Source of the DNA: a bacterium
Lineage (GTDB): Bacteria > Cyanobacteriota > Vampirovibrionia > Gastranaerophilales > Gastranaerophilaceae
Direction of reading: 5' to 3'
DNA: 64,000 nucleotides
NCBI GenBank assembly: GCA_017396025.1
Contig: JAFQNF010000040.1
Span: forward strand, 1-64,000
Made by a program: the position numbers and the translations under genes. Of this stretch, positions 53,543 to 62,446 are shown in pieces. Position 1 is the stretch's first letter. The number at the start of each line of letters is the position of its first letter. The notes under the pieces are model-generated. The model did no database searches, was not told the DNA's origin, and saw nothing but the letters and a program-made list of their open reading frames with translations.

Positions 53543-53597
53543 ATTTTCGTTAGAAAAAATGGCAAAATCCATCCAACTTTCGTTAGAAAAATGTGTA
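53543..53597 (+). repeat. Two more 22-bp repeats at 33-bp period
   Basis: Copies at 53543-53564 and 53576-53597 carry the same TTCGTTAGAAAAA core as the array at 51509, with an 11-bp spacer of different sequence. Here the start-stop triplets are replaced (ATGGCA, TGTGTA). Confidence 0.85.
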
Positions 53598-53672
53598 ATT
53601 TTTTATTTTTTTTCCGCATGGTTATTTTTCATTAGCCAACGGAGCTATTTTTTTAGTTCTATAGAGCTAGAA

Positions 53673-53694
53673 AAATTAGGCAACTGCCTAATTT
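53673..53694 (+). promoter_or_regulatory. 22-bp dyad, likely lux-box-like operator
   Basis: 10-bp arms AAATTAGGCA and TGCCTAATTT around a 2-bp AC centre. If the mRNA starts at the ATG at 53727, the dyad centre is at about -43.5, overlapping the -35 region. This is close to the -42.5 position of classical LuxR-activated promoters, so the gene product may activate its own gene. Confidence 0.55.
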
Positions 53695-53714
53695 ATTACA
53701 AAATTTTAGCTTTT

Positions 53715-53720
53715 TATGAT
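53715..53720 (+). promoter_or_regulatory. -10-like TATGAT 6 nt before the luxR-type ATG
   Basis: TATGAT is separated from the ATG at 53727 by TATTTA, as in the other putative leaderless genes. It decides the short start for the regulator. Confidence 0.4.
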
Positions 53721-53726
53721 TATTTA

Positions 53727-54014
53727 ATGGAATCAAGAAGAAAATTATCAATTTTAGATAATAATTTCACGAATAAAGATATTCTAACGTCAAGAGAAAT
53801 AGAATATCTTTCCTTGGTTGCATTAGGTTATAAAAATAACGTTATTGCGCAAACTTTATCTGTAACACAAAGTACTGTTAAAAAAACATTAGAAAATATT
53901 TTTAAAAAATTAAAAGCTAAAGACCGAACAAATGCAGTAACCATTGCTTTTGTTCACAATTTTCTTTCCGTACAAAACTTATATAATTTCATCGAAAATC
54001 ACAATTTAAAATAA
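53727..54014 (+). CDS. Single-domain LuxR/GerE-type transcription factor
   Basis: 95 residues. LTSREIEYLSLVALGYKNNVIAQTLSVTQSTVKKTLENIFKKL is a full GerE-type helix-turn-helix (LTxRExEVL ... IA..L..S..TV..H-like). No receiver or ligand-binding domain precedes it. A longer frame begins at 53559, but its first 56 residues come from the repeat array and a perfect 22-bp dyad, so I reject it. The start at 53727 has no Shine-Dalgarno and a -10-like hexamer 6 nt upstream. It lies just outside the island. Confidence 0.75.
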   Translation: MESRRKLSILDNNFTNKDILTSREIEYLSLVALGYKNNVIAQTLSVTQSTVKKTLENIFKKLKAKDRTNAVTIAFVHNFLSVQNLYNFIENHNLK

Positions 54015-54111
54015 AGTTCAAAATACAATTCTTTTATAATAATTATATTAAATTCCCTGTCATTCCTCTTTGTGATACAATTAAGTAGATAAATTGACTA
54101 GGGAGATATTT

Positions 54112-56385
54112 ATGACAAGCCAAACATTTCTAGAACAAGAATTATATAAATCAGTAGAAAAAAATACTCCAGATTACATAAAAAATAACAAATATATTGA
54201 TATAGATAATAAAGAAGAATTTACTTTTGTTCTTAAAAAAGAACATCTTTCACCATATAATGAAACAACAAATCCTGAAGGTTTAAACCTTGATAATTGG
54301 TTAAAAAACTACGAAAAAGAAGCAGCTGTTTCAACAGCTGGCATACGTGGACCACAAAATATTTTATTTCCTTATGATGTTCGTTTCCCAATCAATATTA
54401 TGGGTATTATGCTTGCAACTTATGCAAAAGCACTAGTTGCCAAAGAAAAATATCAAGGTAAAAAGTTAATTAAATTAGCGGGCAGAGAAGTAAGATACAA
54501 TTCTGATAAATTTTTAGATTTAATTGCAAGAGTTCAAGCTGCTCAAGGCATTGAAACACTTACAACTTACGAAAGAAAAACAATGCCAATTTGGATGGCT
54601 TCATTCTTATGCTTCAAGTTAGACTTGCTTGGCGGTGAATACATTACATCAAGCCACGGCATTAGCGTTAAAAATGCTACAAAAGACTTAAATTCACAAG
54701 GTAGCCAATATTTACCAGAAGAATCTATGGAATTTGTAGACAAAATCAAAGAAGTATTTGAAACAGTAAAAAAAGAAGGCAAATACGAAATTAAAATTGC
54801 AAAATCTGATGATGAATTAATCAATGAATCATTTATGAAAACAATCAATGATGGTATTGATTTATACAAAGAATACTTAGAACACGGCGTTGCAAACAAA
54901 GAAAACTTAGAACTTATCAACGATTTAAAAGAAAAAGTTATTATTGAAAATGTTGGTGGTAGCGCATACAACACTTTAAGCAAAATTTTAGAAGCATTTA
55001 AGGTTAGCGATAAATTCGTGTGGATGAACATAGAAGAAGATCCTTTCTTCCACGGAATTGGCAAATATGATACTGATCCTAAAGGCAATAAATGTTTCTA
55101 TGATTATTCCGTTGACGCTACTGTTTTAGGCAAAAAACAAGATGGAGACGCATACTTCCCTGTTATCGATACTTTAAATTACAGCGAAAAATTAAAGCAA
55201 TATCCTGTTGGAACTGTTGTATTAATTACAGACCCAGACCACGATCGTTTGACAGTTTGCCAAATCGAAAATACACAATCAATCGATTTTTTGAATAAAA
55301 CAGGCATTAGCTATGCTGAATTAGATGGCGATAGAATACTTTGCGTTTATACAGCAAACCAATCATTCTTGTTAATTATGGATTTCTGGGCGAAACAATT
55401 AAAAGCTTCTGGACAATGGAACAACCACCCACGCTTTATGATTAAAACAACTGCAAGCGCAAAATCTTGGGATGAGTGGGCTAAATTTAACGGCGTGAAT
55501 GTTGTTAATGTTCCTGTTGGTTTCAAAGAAATTGCAAACATAATGAAAAAAGTTGAAAAACAAATTATCGATAATCCAACAAAAGATGTTGTTGTAACAG
55601 ATGTATTTGGAAAAGAAGTAAACTTGGGTGTAAATCCGAGAATGATTTTTGGTGGCGAAGAATCTGGCGGTATGATTATCGGTGCTGAAGAATTGATTAA
55701 GTCAAAAGCTGGCAGAATTGCTATTGCAATGAGAGAAAAGAGCGCATCAGAAGCTATTATTGTTGCTTCTGCTCTTGCTTCTAAACTAGAACAAGAAGGA
55801 AAAACTCTATCTGTTGCGTTAGATGAAATTTTCACATCAAACAACATTATTGCAAAATATGATATGAGGGAAGATATCGCATACTACAATGAATCGGAAC
55901 CAGATATCGTAAAATTGACTCAAGCAAAAAAAGATGGTGAAGCACTAAGAACAAAAAATGATTTATTTTATTTAACAATGGCTTTAGCTGAATTTGACGG
56001 CAAAATCACTTTAGATAATGTTAAATCAATTTTAAAATCAACATTCCCTACACTAAACTTTGATAACTTGATTGATATCAAGTTTGTAGGTGATGGCACA
56101 TTCTTACAATTTACAGATAAATTCATTGAAATTCGCCCTTCTGGTACAGACGCAAAAACAAAAGCGTATGGTGCTGGTAGCAACAAAGAAAATATCTCAG
56201 AATTTGCAAAATTATTAGGCAACTATTCGGGTGATGTAAATGAAGAATATCTTGCACTAATTGAGAAAGATTACTACAATAATGCTAAAGATAAATCTAT
56301 GGAAGAATATTTAAAATTCACTAATAAAGATTTCGATGATAGAACATTTGAAATACCAGATTATTCAAAAACACTTAATATATAG
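54112..56385 (+). CDS. Oversized phosphohexomutase (phosphomannomutase/phosphoglucomutase family)
   Basis: 757 residues. The family motifs are in order: RGPQ near the N-terminus (TAGIRGPQN), the phosphoserine loop region ITSSHGISVKN (~179), the Mg2+ loop ITDPDHDR (~373), the sugar loop FGGEESGG (~513) and the phosphate-binding RPSGT (~675). The catalytic loop reads TSSHG instead of TASHNP, so the second residues differ while a serine remains. The protein is about 200 residues longer than usual, mainly between the first two motifs and metal loop. It interconverts hexose 1- and 6-phosphates. Start at the ATG at 54112 with AGGGAG upstream. Confidence 0.87.
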   Translation: MTSQTFLEQELYKSVEKNTPDYIKNNKYIDIDNKEEFTFVLKKEHLSPYNETTNPEGLNLDNWLKNYEKEAAVSTAGIRGPQNILFPYDVRFPINIMGIMLATYAKALVAKEKYQGKKLIKLAGREVRYNSDKFLDLIARVQAAQGIETLTTYERKTMPIWMASFLCFKLDLLGGEYITSSHGISVKNATKDLNSQGSQYLPEESMEFVDKIKEVFETVKKEGKYEIKIAKSDDELINESFMKTINDGIDLYKEYLEHGVANKENLELINDLKEKVIIENVGGSAYNTLSKILEAFKVSDKFVWMNIEEDPFFHGIGKYDTDPKGNKCFYDYSVDATVLGKKQDGDAYFPVIDTLNYSEKLKQYPVGTVVLITDPDHDRLTVCQIENTQSIDFLNKTGISYAELDGDRILCVYTANQSFLLIMDFWAKQLKASGQWNNHPRFMIKTTASAKSWDEWAKFNGVNVVNVPVGFKEIANIMKKVEKQIIDNPTKDVVVTDVFGKEVNLGVNPRMIFGGEESGGMIIGAEELIKSKAGRIAIAMREKSASEAIIVASALASKLEQEGKTLSVALDEIFTSNNIIAKYDMREDIAYYNESEPDIVKLTQAKKDGEALRTKNDLFYLTMALAEFDGKITLDNVKSILKSTFPTLNFDNLIDIKFVGDGTFLQFTDKFIEIRPSGTDAKTKAYGAGSNKENISEFAKLLGNYSGDVNEEYLALIEKDYYNNAKDKSMEEYLKFTNKDFDDRTFEIPDYSKTLNI

Positions 56386-56403
56386 TTTGAGAGGAAGAAA
56401 CAA

Positions 56404-56649
56404 ATGGCAGAAGAAGCAAAAATTTTAGCTACTATTCCAAGAAGCGCAACAGAACAATTACAAATCAGTATTAATTCTTACAAAGAGAAAAAATACTTAG
56501 ATATGAGAATTTACTACACAACTGATGACGGCGCAAATTGGCTTCCTACAAAGAAAGGTGTTACAGTTTCTCCAGATAATTTACCATTATTAAAAGACGC
56601 TGTTGAAGAAGCTATGCAAGAACTTTTAAGTGAATTAGAAGAAGAATAA
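56404..56649 (+). CDS. PC4-like ssDNA-binding protein
   Basis: 81 residues. YKEKKYLDMRIYYTTDDGANWLPTKKGVTVSPDNLPLL matches the bacterial PC4/YdbC family: a basic strand followed by YYTTDDG.W.PTKKGV, which binds single-stranded nucleic acid. It could affect transcription or protect ssDNA. GAGAGGAAG lies upstream of the ATG. It lies 18 bp after the phosphomutase and 1 bp before the SGNH gene. Confidence 0.88.
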   Translation: MAEEAKILATIPRSATEQLQISINSYKEKKYLDMRIYYTTDDGANWLPTKKGVTVSPDNLPLLKDAVEEAMQELLSELEEE

Positions 56650-56650
56650 T

Positions 56651-57652
56651 GTGAAAACAAAGATTCTTTTAGTCAACACAATTGCAATATGTCTTTTTAT
56701 ATTCTTTATTAATTGGTACATAGAAAAAGATCCACAAGGAAAAATCAACAGTTCTATTCTCAATAGATATACAAAAAATTTTGATATCAAAAACATAGAT
56801 ATTGCAGAATATCCAACAGAAGATTCTCTTGTAAAAAGAGTAGAACTAACAAAAGAGAATATGGAAAAATTTTGTGGAAAAACAAAAATAGAATATGGAG
56901 AAACAAAAGAAGAAAAAAATCCAATTGTAGTTTTGGGTTGTTCATACGCTTATGGTCAAGGATTAAAAGATGAAGAAACATTTTCTTATTTATTATCAGA
57001 ATATACAAATAGACCTGTAATCAGCTTTGCGCATTGCGGTTCTCAGGGAGTTGAAAACTTGATTATCGCAAAGAATTATGAAAAACAAGATAGATTAAAG
57101 TCGGCAGATTACTTCATATATGTTTATATGCACGACCATATTAACCGTTTCTTTTCATTTGATAATATATCCACAAATTATAATTCTTTCTTTAAGACAA
57201 CAAATATAGAAAATTTACTTCTTAAAATTCCAGTCACAAAATATATTTTAGTAGATATAAGAACAAGAAAAATTTTAAAAGGATTCCCATACACAGATAA
57301 ATCTAATGAATTTTTAAAAAAGAATATATTACTTGCAAATGAAAAAATAAAAGAATATAATCCAAACGCAAAATTTATAGTTATTCTATACAATGAAAAA
57401 ATGATAAATGACTATAATCCTTGCTATATAAAGTTCAATTTAGATAAATATAACGATAATATATGGGATGACTTAAGGAAATATAATATAACTATAGTAA
57501 AAACAGAAGATATTATGGGCTTCCCTTTCGACAAAGATTACAAATTAGAAGAAGATATTACAGATTGGCATCCAAATGCAAGAGCCTGGAAAGAATTTAC
57601 TCCAAAATTTGCTTCTAAATACATAAAAGATATACAAAGAGAAATCAAATGA
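56651..57652 (+). CDS. Membrane-anchored SGNH-type hydrolase, copy 1
   Basis: 333 residues. One N-terminal membrane anchor (ILLVNTIAICLFIFFINWYI) and an extracytoplasmic domain. VVLGCSYAYGQGL (~93) holds the nucleophile serine in a GCSYxYG block that replaces GDS of SGNH/GDSL enzymes. DWHPNARAWKEF (~305) gives the catalytic Asp and His (DxxH). Deacetylation or acyl transfer on surface polymers is possible. The start is GTG. The next gene is a close relative and overlaps by 4 bp, so they form a duplicated pair. Confidence 0.8.
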   Translation: MKTKILLVNTIAICLFIFFINWYIEKDPQGKINSSILNRYTKNFDIKNIDIAEYPTEDSLVKRVELTKENMEKFCGKTKIEYGETKEEKNPIVVLGCSYAYGQGLKDEETFSYLLSEYTNRPVISFAHCGSQGVENLIIAKNYEKQDRLKSADYFIYVYMHDHINRFFSFDNISTNYNSFFKTTNIENLLLKIPVTKYILVDIRTRKILKGFPYTDKSNEFLKKNILLANEKIKEYNPNAKFIVILYNEKMINDYNPCYIKFNLDKYNDNIWDDLRKYNITIVKTEDIMGFPFDKDYKLEEDITDWHPNARAWKEFTPKFASKYIKDIQREIK

Positions 57653-58665
57653 AAAAAATTATTGGCATCATATTCATCAACATTATTATTTTTATTTTTT
57701 TTACAACTATAATAAACGTAATTATAGAACGCCTGGCAAACAATTATACTTTAGATGAAAAACTCAGTTGGTTTTCAAATAACATAACAAAGAACTTTAA
57801 TGAATTAACTTTAGAAGATATTGAAAATTTCCCCATTGAAGAAAGAATTGTAAAAAGCCTTAAACTTGACGAGGAATCATTTGAGGCATTCTGTGGAGAA
57901 GAAAGAAAAAAATATGAAACATCAAGAAACAATCCTTCAATAGTAACTTTAGGTTGCTCATATTCATATGGTCATGGTTTAAAAAAAGAAGAAACTTTTC
58001 AAACTAATTTACAAAAAATAAAGAATTATAACATATATAATTATTCTAAATGTGGAGGGGAAATTCTTGAAAGTATTAAAGATCTTAATCAAGAAATAGA
58101 TATAATCCCTGATAGAAACAATGTTGAGTACGTAGTATATGTGTATATGCATGACCATATTGGCAGGCTATTGTCAATACGAACAATATATAAACATTAT
58201 GAATTTTTATTTGATAATTCTACAAATAAATTTATAAAAAAACTAATACGTTTCCCTTTACTGAAATTAGTTTTTTCATCATATAAATTTTATGAAATAA
58301 AAAAGGGACTTCCTTCTATACAAAATATTGAACAATTTTATAAATTAGTAATCCGAAAATCATATAACAGAATAAAAGAGTTATTTCCAAATTCAAAAAT
58401 TATTATTATCTTATATAATGAAAAACTTGCAGAAGATTTTGGAGTTTTCCATATATGGTATGTTTCTCAAATTATAGAATCAAAAATATGGCAAGAACTT
58501 GAAAAAGAAACAAATGGAAATATACAAATAGTAAGAACTAGAGACATTATGGGTTTTTATTTTGATAAAAATTATAAGTTGGAAGAAGATATTGCTGATT
58601 GGCACCCAAATGCGAGAGCCTGGAAAGAATTCACCCCAAAATTTGCTTCTAAATACATAAAATAA
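57649..58665 (+). CDS. Membrane-anchored SGNH-type hydrolase, copy 2
   Basis: 338 residues, with the same layout as copy 1: N-terminal anchor (IIGIIFINIIIFIFFTTIINVII), GCSYSYGHGL (~103), YVYMHDHIGR (copy 1: YVYMHDHINR) and DWHPNARAWKEF near the C-terminus. The two C-termini share an identical 22-residue stretch beginning DWHPNARAW, which suggests recent duplication or gene conversion, while the middle has diverged. It starts within the end of copy 1 (ATGA overlap). Confidence 0.8.
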   Translation: MKKIIGIIFINIIIFIFFTTIINVIIERLANNYTLDEKLSWFSNNITKNFNELTLEDIENFPIEERIVKSLKLDEESFEAFCGEERKKYETSRNNPSIVTLGCSYSYGHGLKKEETFQTNLQKIKNYNIYNYSKCGGEILESIKDLNQEIDIIPDRNNVEYVVYVYMHDHIGRLLSIRTIYKHYEFLFDNSTNKFIKKLIRFPLLKLVFSSYKFYEIKKGLPSIQNIEQFYKLVIRKSYNRIKELFPNSKIIIILYNEKLAEDFGVFHIWYVSQIIESKIWQELEKETNGNIQIVRTRDIMGFYFDKNYKLEEDIADWHPNARAWKEFTPKFASKYIK

Positions 58666-58683
58666 ATGATAAAATAAGTTTAT

Positions 58684-60960
58684 ATGGAAGATAACAAAGA
58701 AAAATTAAAAGCGAATACACAACAAGGCATATCAGGCAAATATGCCTTGTGTATTGTTGACGTTAGAAACTTAGGCACAAGAACTTTCTCTTATTTAATC
58801 CCTGAACATATAAAACCTAAAATCAGAGTAGGACAAGCAGTACTTGTTCCATTTGGAAGAAGAAAACAGCATATAATTGCTTTTGTTACAGGTTTTTCTG
58901 ACTACTTACAACCAGATATTCAAGCAAAAGAAATTATTAAAATTATTGATAGAAGAGCTATTTTCACACTTGATTATCTAAAAATGCTGGATTGGATTGC
59001 AAATTATTATTGTTGCGATATAAACGCTGTTATTCAAGCAGCTGTTCCTATGAAGTTTTTGAAAGAAAATTCGGGCAAACAACAAAAAGAAAAAACAGAA
59101 AAACATGTAATTTTCAAAACAAAAGAAGGCGCGACACAACGCCAAATAAAAATTTTAGAACAACTTGAAGAAAAAGGCGAAGCCCCTTTAATAGACTTTG
59201 AAAAAGAAATAAAAACAACAAGAGCAACAATGCAAAAACTAGCTGAGGCTGGTTTTGTAACTATTGAAGAAAGAGTCATTTACCGCAATCCACTTTCCGT
59301 TTTTAAAGATAGAGAACAAGATGAATTCCTACCACTTTCTGAAGAACAACAACTTGCATTTGATGAAATATCAAAAAAAATAGAAGCTGGTCAAACAAAC
59401 CCTATTTTGTTGAATGGCATAACAGGTAGCGGAAAAACCGAAATTTATTTTAGAGCTATAAAAAAAGTACTCGATACAGGAAAAAATATTCTTTTCTTAG
59501 CTCCAGAAATAGCACTAGCATCACAATTAACACTCCGTTTGATAAGACGTTTTAACCCTGAAGAAATAGCAATTTGGCACAGCAGTATTTCAGAAGGAGA
59601 AAAATTTGATGTTTGGAATAAATTAAGAGATAACAAAATTAGAATTATCATTGGTGCAAGAAGCGCTGTCTTCGCGCCATTAAAAGATATTGGCTTAGTT
59701 ATTATTGATGAAGAACACGAAAACACATACAAACAAACATCCCCTGCACCAAGATATGACGCAAGACTTGTAGCTGGCAAAATTTGCCAAATTTACGGTG
59801 CTTCATTAATAAAAGGTAGCGCTACACCTGATGTAAGTTCATATTACAAAGCAAAAGCAACAAAGAATTTAATCAATTTAAAAAACAGATTTAATAACGT
59901 TAACCTAGCACACGTTACAGTTGTTGATATGAGGGAAGAATTCTACCGAGAATCTAGAACAATTTTCTCAAACACATTATTAAACGCTGTTTATAAAACT
60001 CTCGAAAACAAAAAACAAGCAATTTTATTAATGAACCGCAGAGGATTCTTCACAAGCGTACAATGCAAAACTTGTGGTGAGCTTGTAAAATGCCCTAGCT
60101 GCGATATTCCAATGATTTATCATGCACCAGATAAAACTGTAAAATGCCATTGGTGCAACACTTCTATGCCAGCACCAGAACTCTGCCCATCTTGTAAATC
60201 ACCGGAAATAAAAATGGGCGGAATGGGAACGCAAAGAATTGAAACTATTGCTCAAAAATTATTTCCGAAAGCAAGAATAGAGCGTATAGACTCTGATGTT
60301 TTATCATCAAAAACAAAATATATTGACATTTTAGACCGTTTTCAAAATGGAGAAATTGATATCCTCATCGGAACACAAATGATTGCAAAAGGTTTAGATA
60401 ATAAAAACGTAACCCTTGTTGGAGTAATTGACGCAGATATAAGTTTTGCACTCCCTGATTTTCGTAGCGGAGAAAGAGGCTTCCAACTTTTAATGCAAGT
60501 AGCTGGACGTGCAGGAAGAGGCGAACACGACGGACAAGTTATATTCCAAACATATAACCCAGATTTATATGCAATAAAAAATGCAAAATCACAAAACTAT
60601 ATAGATTTTTACAACAACGAAATCCATAGACGTGAAATGTTTGATTATCCACCATTTTGCCAAATTATAAAAGTTGTAATTTCTTCAACAGATGAAACAA
60701 GAGCAGCACTTTGTGCAAACGAAATTGCAGAAAGATTGAAAGCACAAATAGATAAATTAAACCTAACAGAATACATTGAAGTTAATGGTTCAATGAAATG
60801 TATAATGGCAAAAATCAATACAGAATATAGATATCAAATCATTATAAAGAATAAAATGTACAAAAAAGGTCAATACCTTGTATCGACCTTTATTAAAAAT
60901 ACATCTGCAGCTGACGACATCAAAATGATTATAGATATTGACCCTGTTGATATTATTTAA
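58684..60960 (+). CDS. priA: Primosomal protein N' (PriA helicase)
   Basis: 758 residues. The 3'-end-binding N-terminal domain (YLIPEHIKPKIRVGQAVLVPFG) is followed by Walker A GITGSGKTEIYFRAI (~248), DEEHENTYKQ (~343), and the zinc sites CKTCGELVKCPSC and CHWCNTS...CPSC. The C-terminal helicase motifs include TQMIAKGLDNKNVTLVGVIDAD and QVAGRAGRG. It restarts stalled replication forks. The length is normal. Confidence 0.95.
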   Translation: MEDNKEKLKANTQQGISGKYALCIVDVRNLGTRTFSYLIPEHIKPKIRVGQAVLVPFGRRKQHIIAFVTGFSDYLQPDIQAKEIIKIIDRRAIFTLDYLKMLDWIANYYCCDINAVIQAAVPMKFLKENSGKQQKEKTEKHVIFKTKEGATQRQIKILEQLEEKGEAPLIDFEKEIKTTRATMQKLAEAGFVTIEERVIYRNPLSVFKDREQDEFLPLSEEQQLAFDEISKKIEAGQTNPILLNGITGSGKTEIYFRAIKKVLDTGKNILFLAPEIALASQLTLRLIRRFNPEEIAIWHSSISEGEKFDVWNKLRDNKIRIIIGARSAVFAPLKDIGLVIIDEEHENTYKQTSPAPRYDARLVAGKICQIYGASLIKGSATPDVSSYYKAKATKNLINLKNRFNNVNLAHVTVVDMREEFYRESRTIFSNTLLNAVYKTLENKKQAILLMNRRGFFTSVQCKTCGELVKCPSCDIPMIYHAPDKTVKCHWCNTSMPAPELCPSCKSPEIKMGGMGTQRIETIAQKLFPKARIERIDSDVLSSKTKYIDILDRFQNGEIDILIGTQMIAKGLDNKNVTLVGVIDADISFALPDFRSGERGFQLLMQVAGRAGRGEHDGQVIFQTYNPDLYAIKNAKSQNYIDFYNNEIHRREMFDYPPFCQIIKVVISSTDETRAALCANEIAERLKAQIDKLNLTEYIEVNGSMKCIMAKINTEYRYQIIIKNKMYKKGQYLVSTFIKNTSAADDIKMIIDIDPVDII

Positions 60961-60962
60961 AC

Positions 60963-61655
60963 TTATTTATTAAATGCCCAATTATAGAAATCTAGCAAAG
61001 CACTGTATTCTCGCATAGTTTCTTGATATTCATCAGATTGCACACCAGCTGCATACTCTTTAGAAGTTAGCACACCATCTTCTCCTGCAAATTTATTTAA
61101 TATTTCAGCTTGTCGCATAGAAATTTCATCTGCTTTTGCTTGTATATCAGGATTATCACCATATTTTTGTTCATTTAATTCAGCCTTAGATTTATATATT
61201 TCAACAGCAGATGTTTGACCATCCCTGTTCCCATCAGAATCATATCTAGACAAACCTTTAATATCAGTTTCACCATTCAATGCTTCAACTTCATTTTTCA
61301 TTTCCCAATATTCTGCAATCAAAACACCCATTTCATCTGATTGTAAAGCAGCATTGTATTCATATGCATCAAGTACTCCATCTTCACCCGCATATCTAGA
61401 GTATAATTCACCTTGTGCGATTGCAATTTCTTCCCCTCTTGCTGCATATGCTTCATGTCCTTCAAAAACAAAAGCACAAGTTTCGGACCAACTTTTATAC
61501 ATTTCAATCCCAGAAACTTGACCATCACCATTTCCATTTTGGTCAACATGAAACAATCCAACATTACAGTCTTCAACAGTTTGTTCATCCATGTTATTAC
61601 GAAATTGTTCAACTCTACCATCAATGTAACTTTGTGAAATTTTGCTAACGTCCAT
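60963..61655 (-). CDS. Duplicated four-EF-hand protein
   Basis: 230 residues made of two tandem halves of ~100 residues. Each half has a canonical EF-hand loop (VDQNGNGDGQVSGIE; YDSDGNRDGQTSAVE) and a second shorter one (AGEDGVLDAYEY; AGEDGVLTSKEY), followed by LQSDE/VQSDE. So four probable calcium sites. There is no signal peptide. The AGGAGG ribosome site is strong. It lies 2 bp from the end of convergent priA. A calcium sensor or buffer is likely; the partner is unknown. Confidence 0.8.
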   Translation of the reverse strand: MDVSKISQSYIDGRVEQFRNNMDEQTVEDCNVGLFHVDQNGNGDGQVSGIEMYKSWSETCAFVFEGHEAYAARGEEIAIAQGELYSRYAGEDGVLDAYEYNAALQSDEMGVLIAEYWEMKNEVEALNGETDIKGLSRYDSDGNRDGQTSAVEIYKSKAELNEQKYGDNPDIQAKADEISMRQAEILNKFAGEDGVLTSKEYAAGVQSDEYQETMREYSALLDFYNWAFNK

Positions 61656-61738
61656 AAAATAAATCCTCCTAATCCCTCGCTTTTTTATAAAGTATTTTTT
61701 TAAAAGCGAATTTCAGCAGGCTTAACATTTCTTAACGA

Positions 61739-62446
61739 TTAAATGTTTTTTAGCAATCCCTCACAAAGCAAGAAACGCCCTAATGGCACTACTTCACAGT
61801 ATTTTTCTAAAGATTCTACAAAACACTTATTTTCACAAAAACCACCAGACAGATAAATTTTAGATGGTTTTTTTGCAAAATTCCAAGCGTTAAACGCAAT
61901 ACCATGTATGAATTTTGAAATAGCAGTTTTTGCATCAGAACCTTTTGCAATATCATCCATAATTTTTTCTAGTCCAAAAATCCCACAAGTAATTACATAT
62001 TTTTCATCACTAACTTTTAAATCCTTAACATCAACATTATAAAATTTTAAAAGCATTTCAATCGTGGCACCTGTTGAACTTGAGCAATTATTATTCCAAT
62101 CCAAGTCTTTAAATTTTCCTTCCTTAAATTGAGCCCACTTAGAATCCCTACTACCCATATCAAGAATTATCGCATCTTCTTCTATCTTTTTTCTAAAACC
62201 TTGAATTAATGCAATAACCTCATTTTCGTAGTCCTTTTTATCATTTAACATACTTAAAGACATATGTCCTGTTGCTTTATCAAACTTAAAATCAATATTT
62301 TTTAGCACAGATGAAGGAAGAACATAGTAATTAAATCCATTTTCAGATTTGATAAGATAATCAGCATAATCTTTCATCAAAGATGATGATGTCTTTTCAA
62401 TTATTTTAGACCAAGTCGTCCCTGCATCTAACACAATATTTACCAT
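61739..62446 (-). CDS. BadF/HgdC-like ASKHA ATPase
   Basis: 235 residues. LDAGTTWSKI at the N-terminus, LDMGSRDSKWAQF and CSSSTGATIEMLLKFY (family text DIGGQDTK and CAAGTGxFLE) and LSGGFCENK match the ASKHA fold of 2-hydroxyacyl-CoA dehydratase activators and their relatives. The usual pair of cluster cysteines is only partly present (Cys in NNNCSSST, VITCGIFG), so the redox role is doubtful. It overlaps the next leftward gene upstream by one base, so they form an operon. Confidence 0.75.
   Translation of the reverse strand: MVNIVLDAGTTWSKIIEKTSSSLMKDYADYLIKSENGFNYYVLPSSVLKNIDFKFDKATGHMSLSMLNDKKDYENEVIALIQGFRKKIEEDAIILDMGSRDSKWAQFKEGKFKDLDWNNNCSSSTGATIEMLLKFYNVDVKDLKVSDEKYVITCGIFGLEKIMDDIAKGSDAKTAISKFIHGIAFNAWNFAKKPSKIYLSGGFCENKCFVESLEKYCEVVPLGRFLLCEGLLKNI

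Noticed and set aside
53559..53726. N-terminal 56-residue extension of the LuxR-type gene
   Set aside because: It is built from two repeat copies and a perfect 22-bp dyad, begins inside a repeat with no ribosome site, and has no family match; the start at 53727 fits the -10 spacing seen elsewhere.
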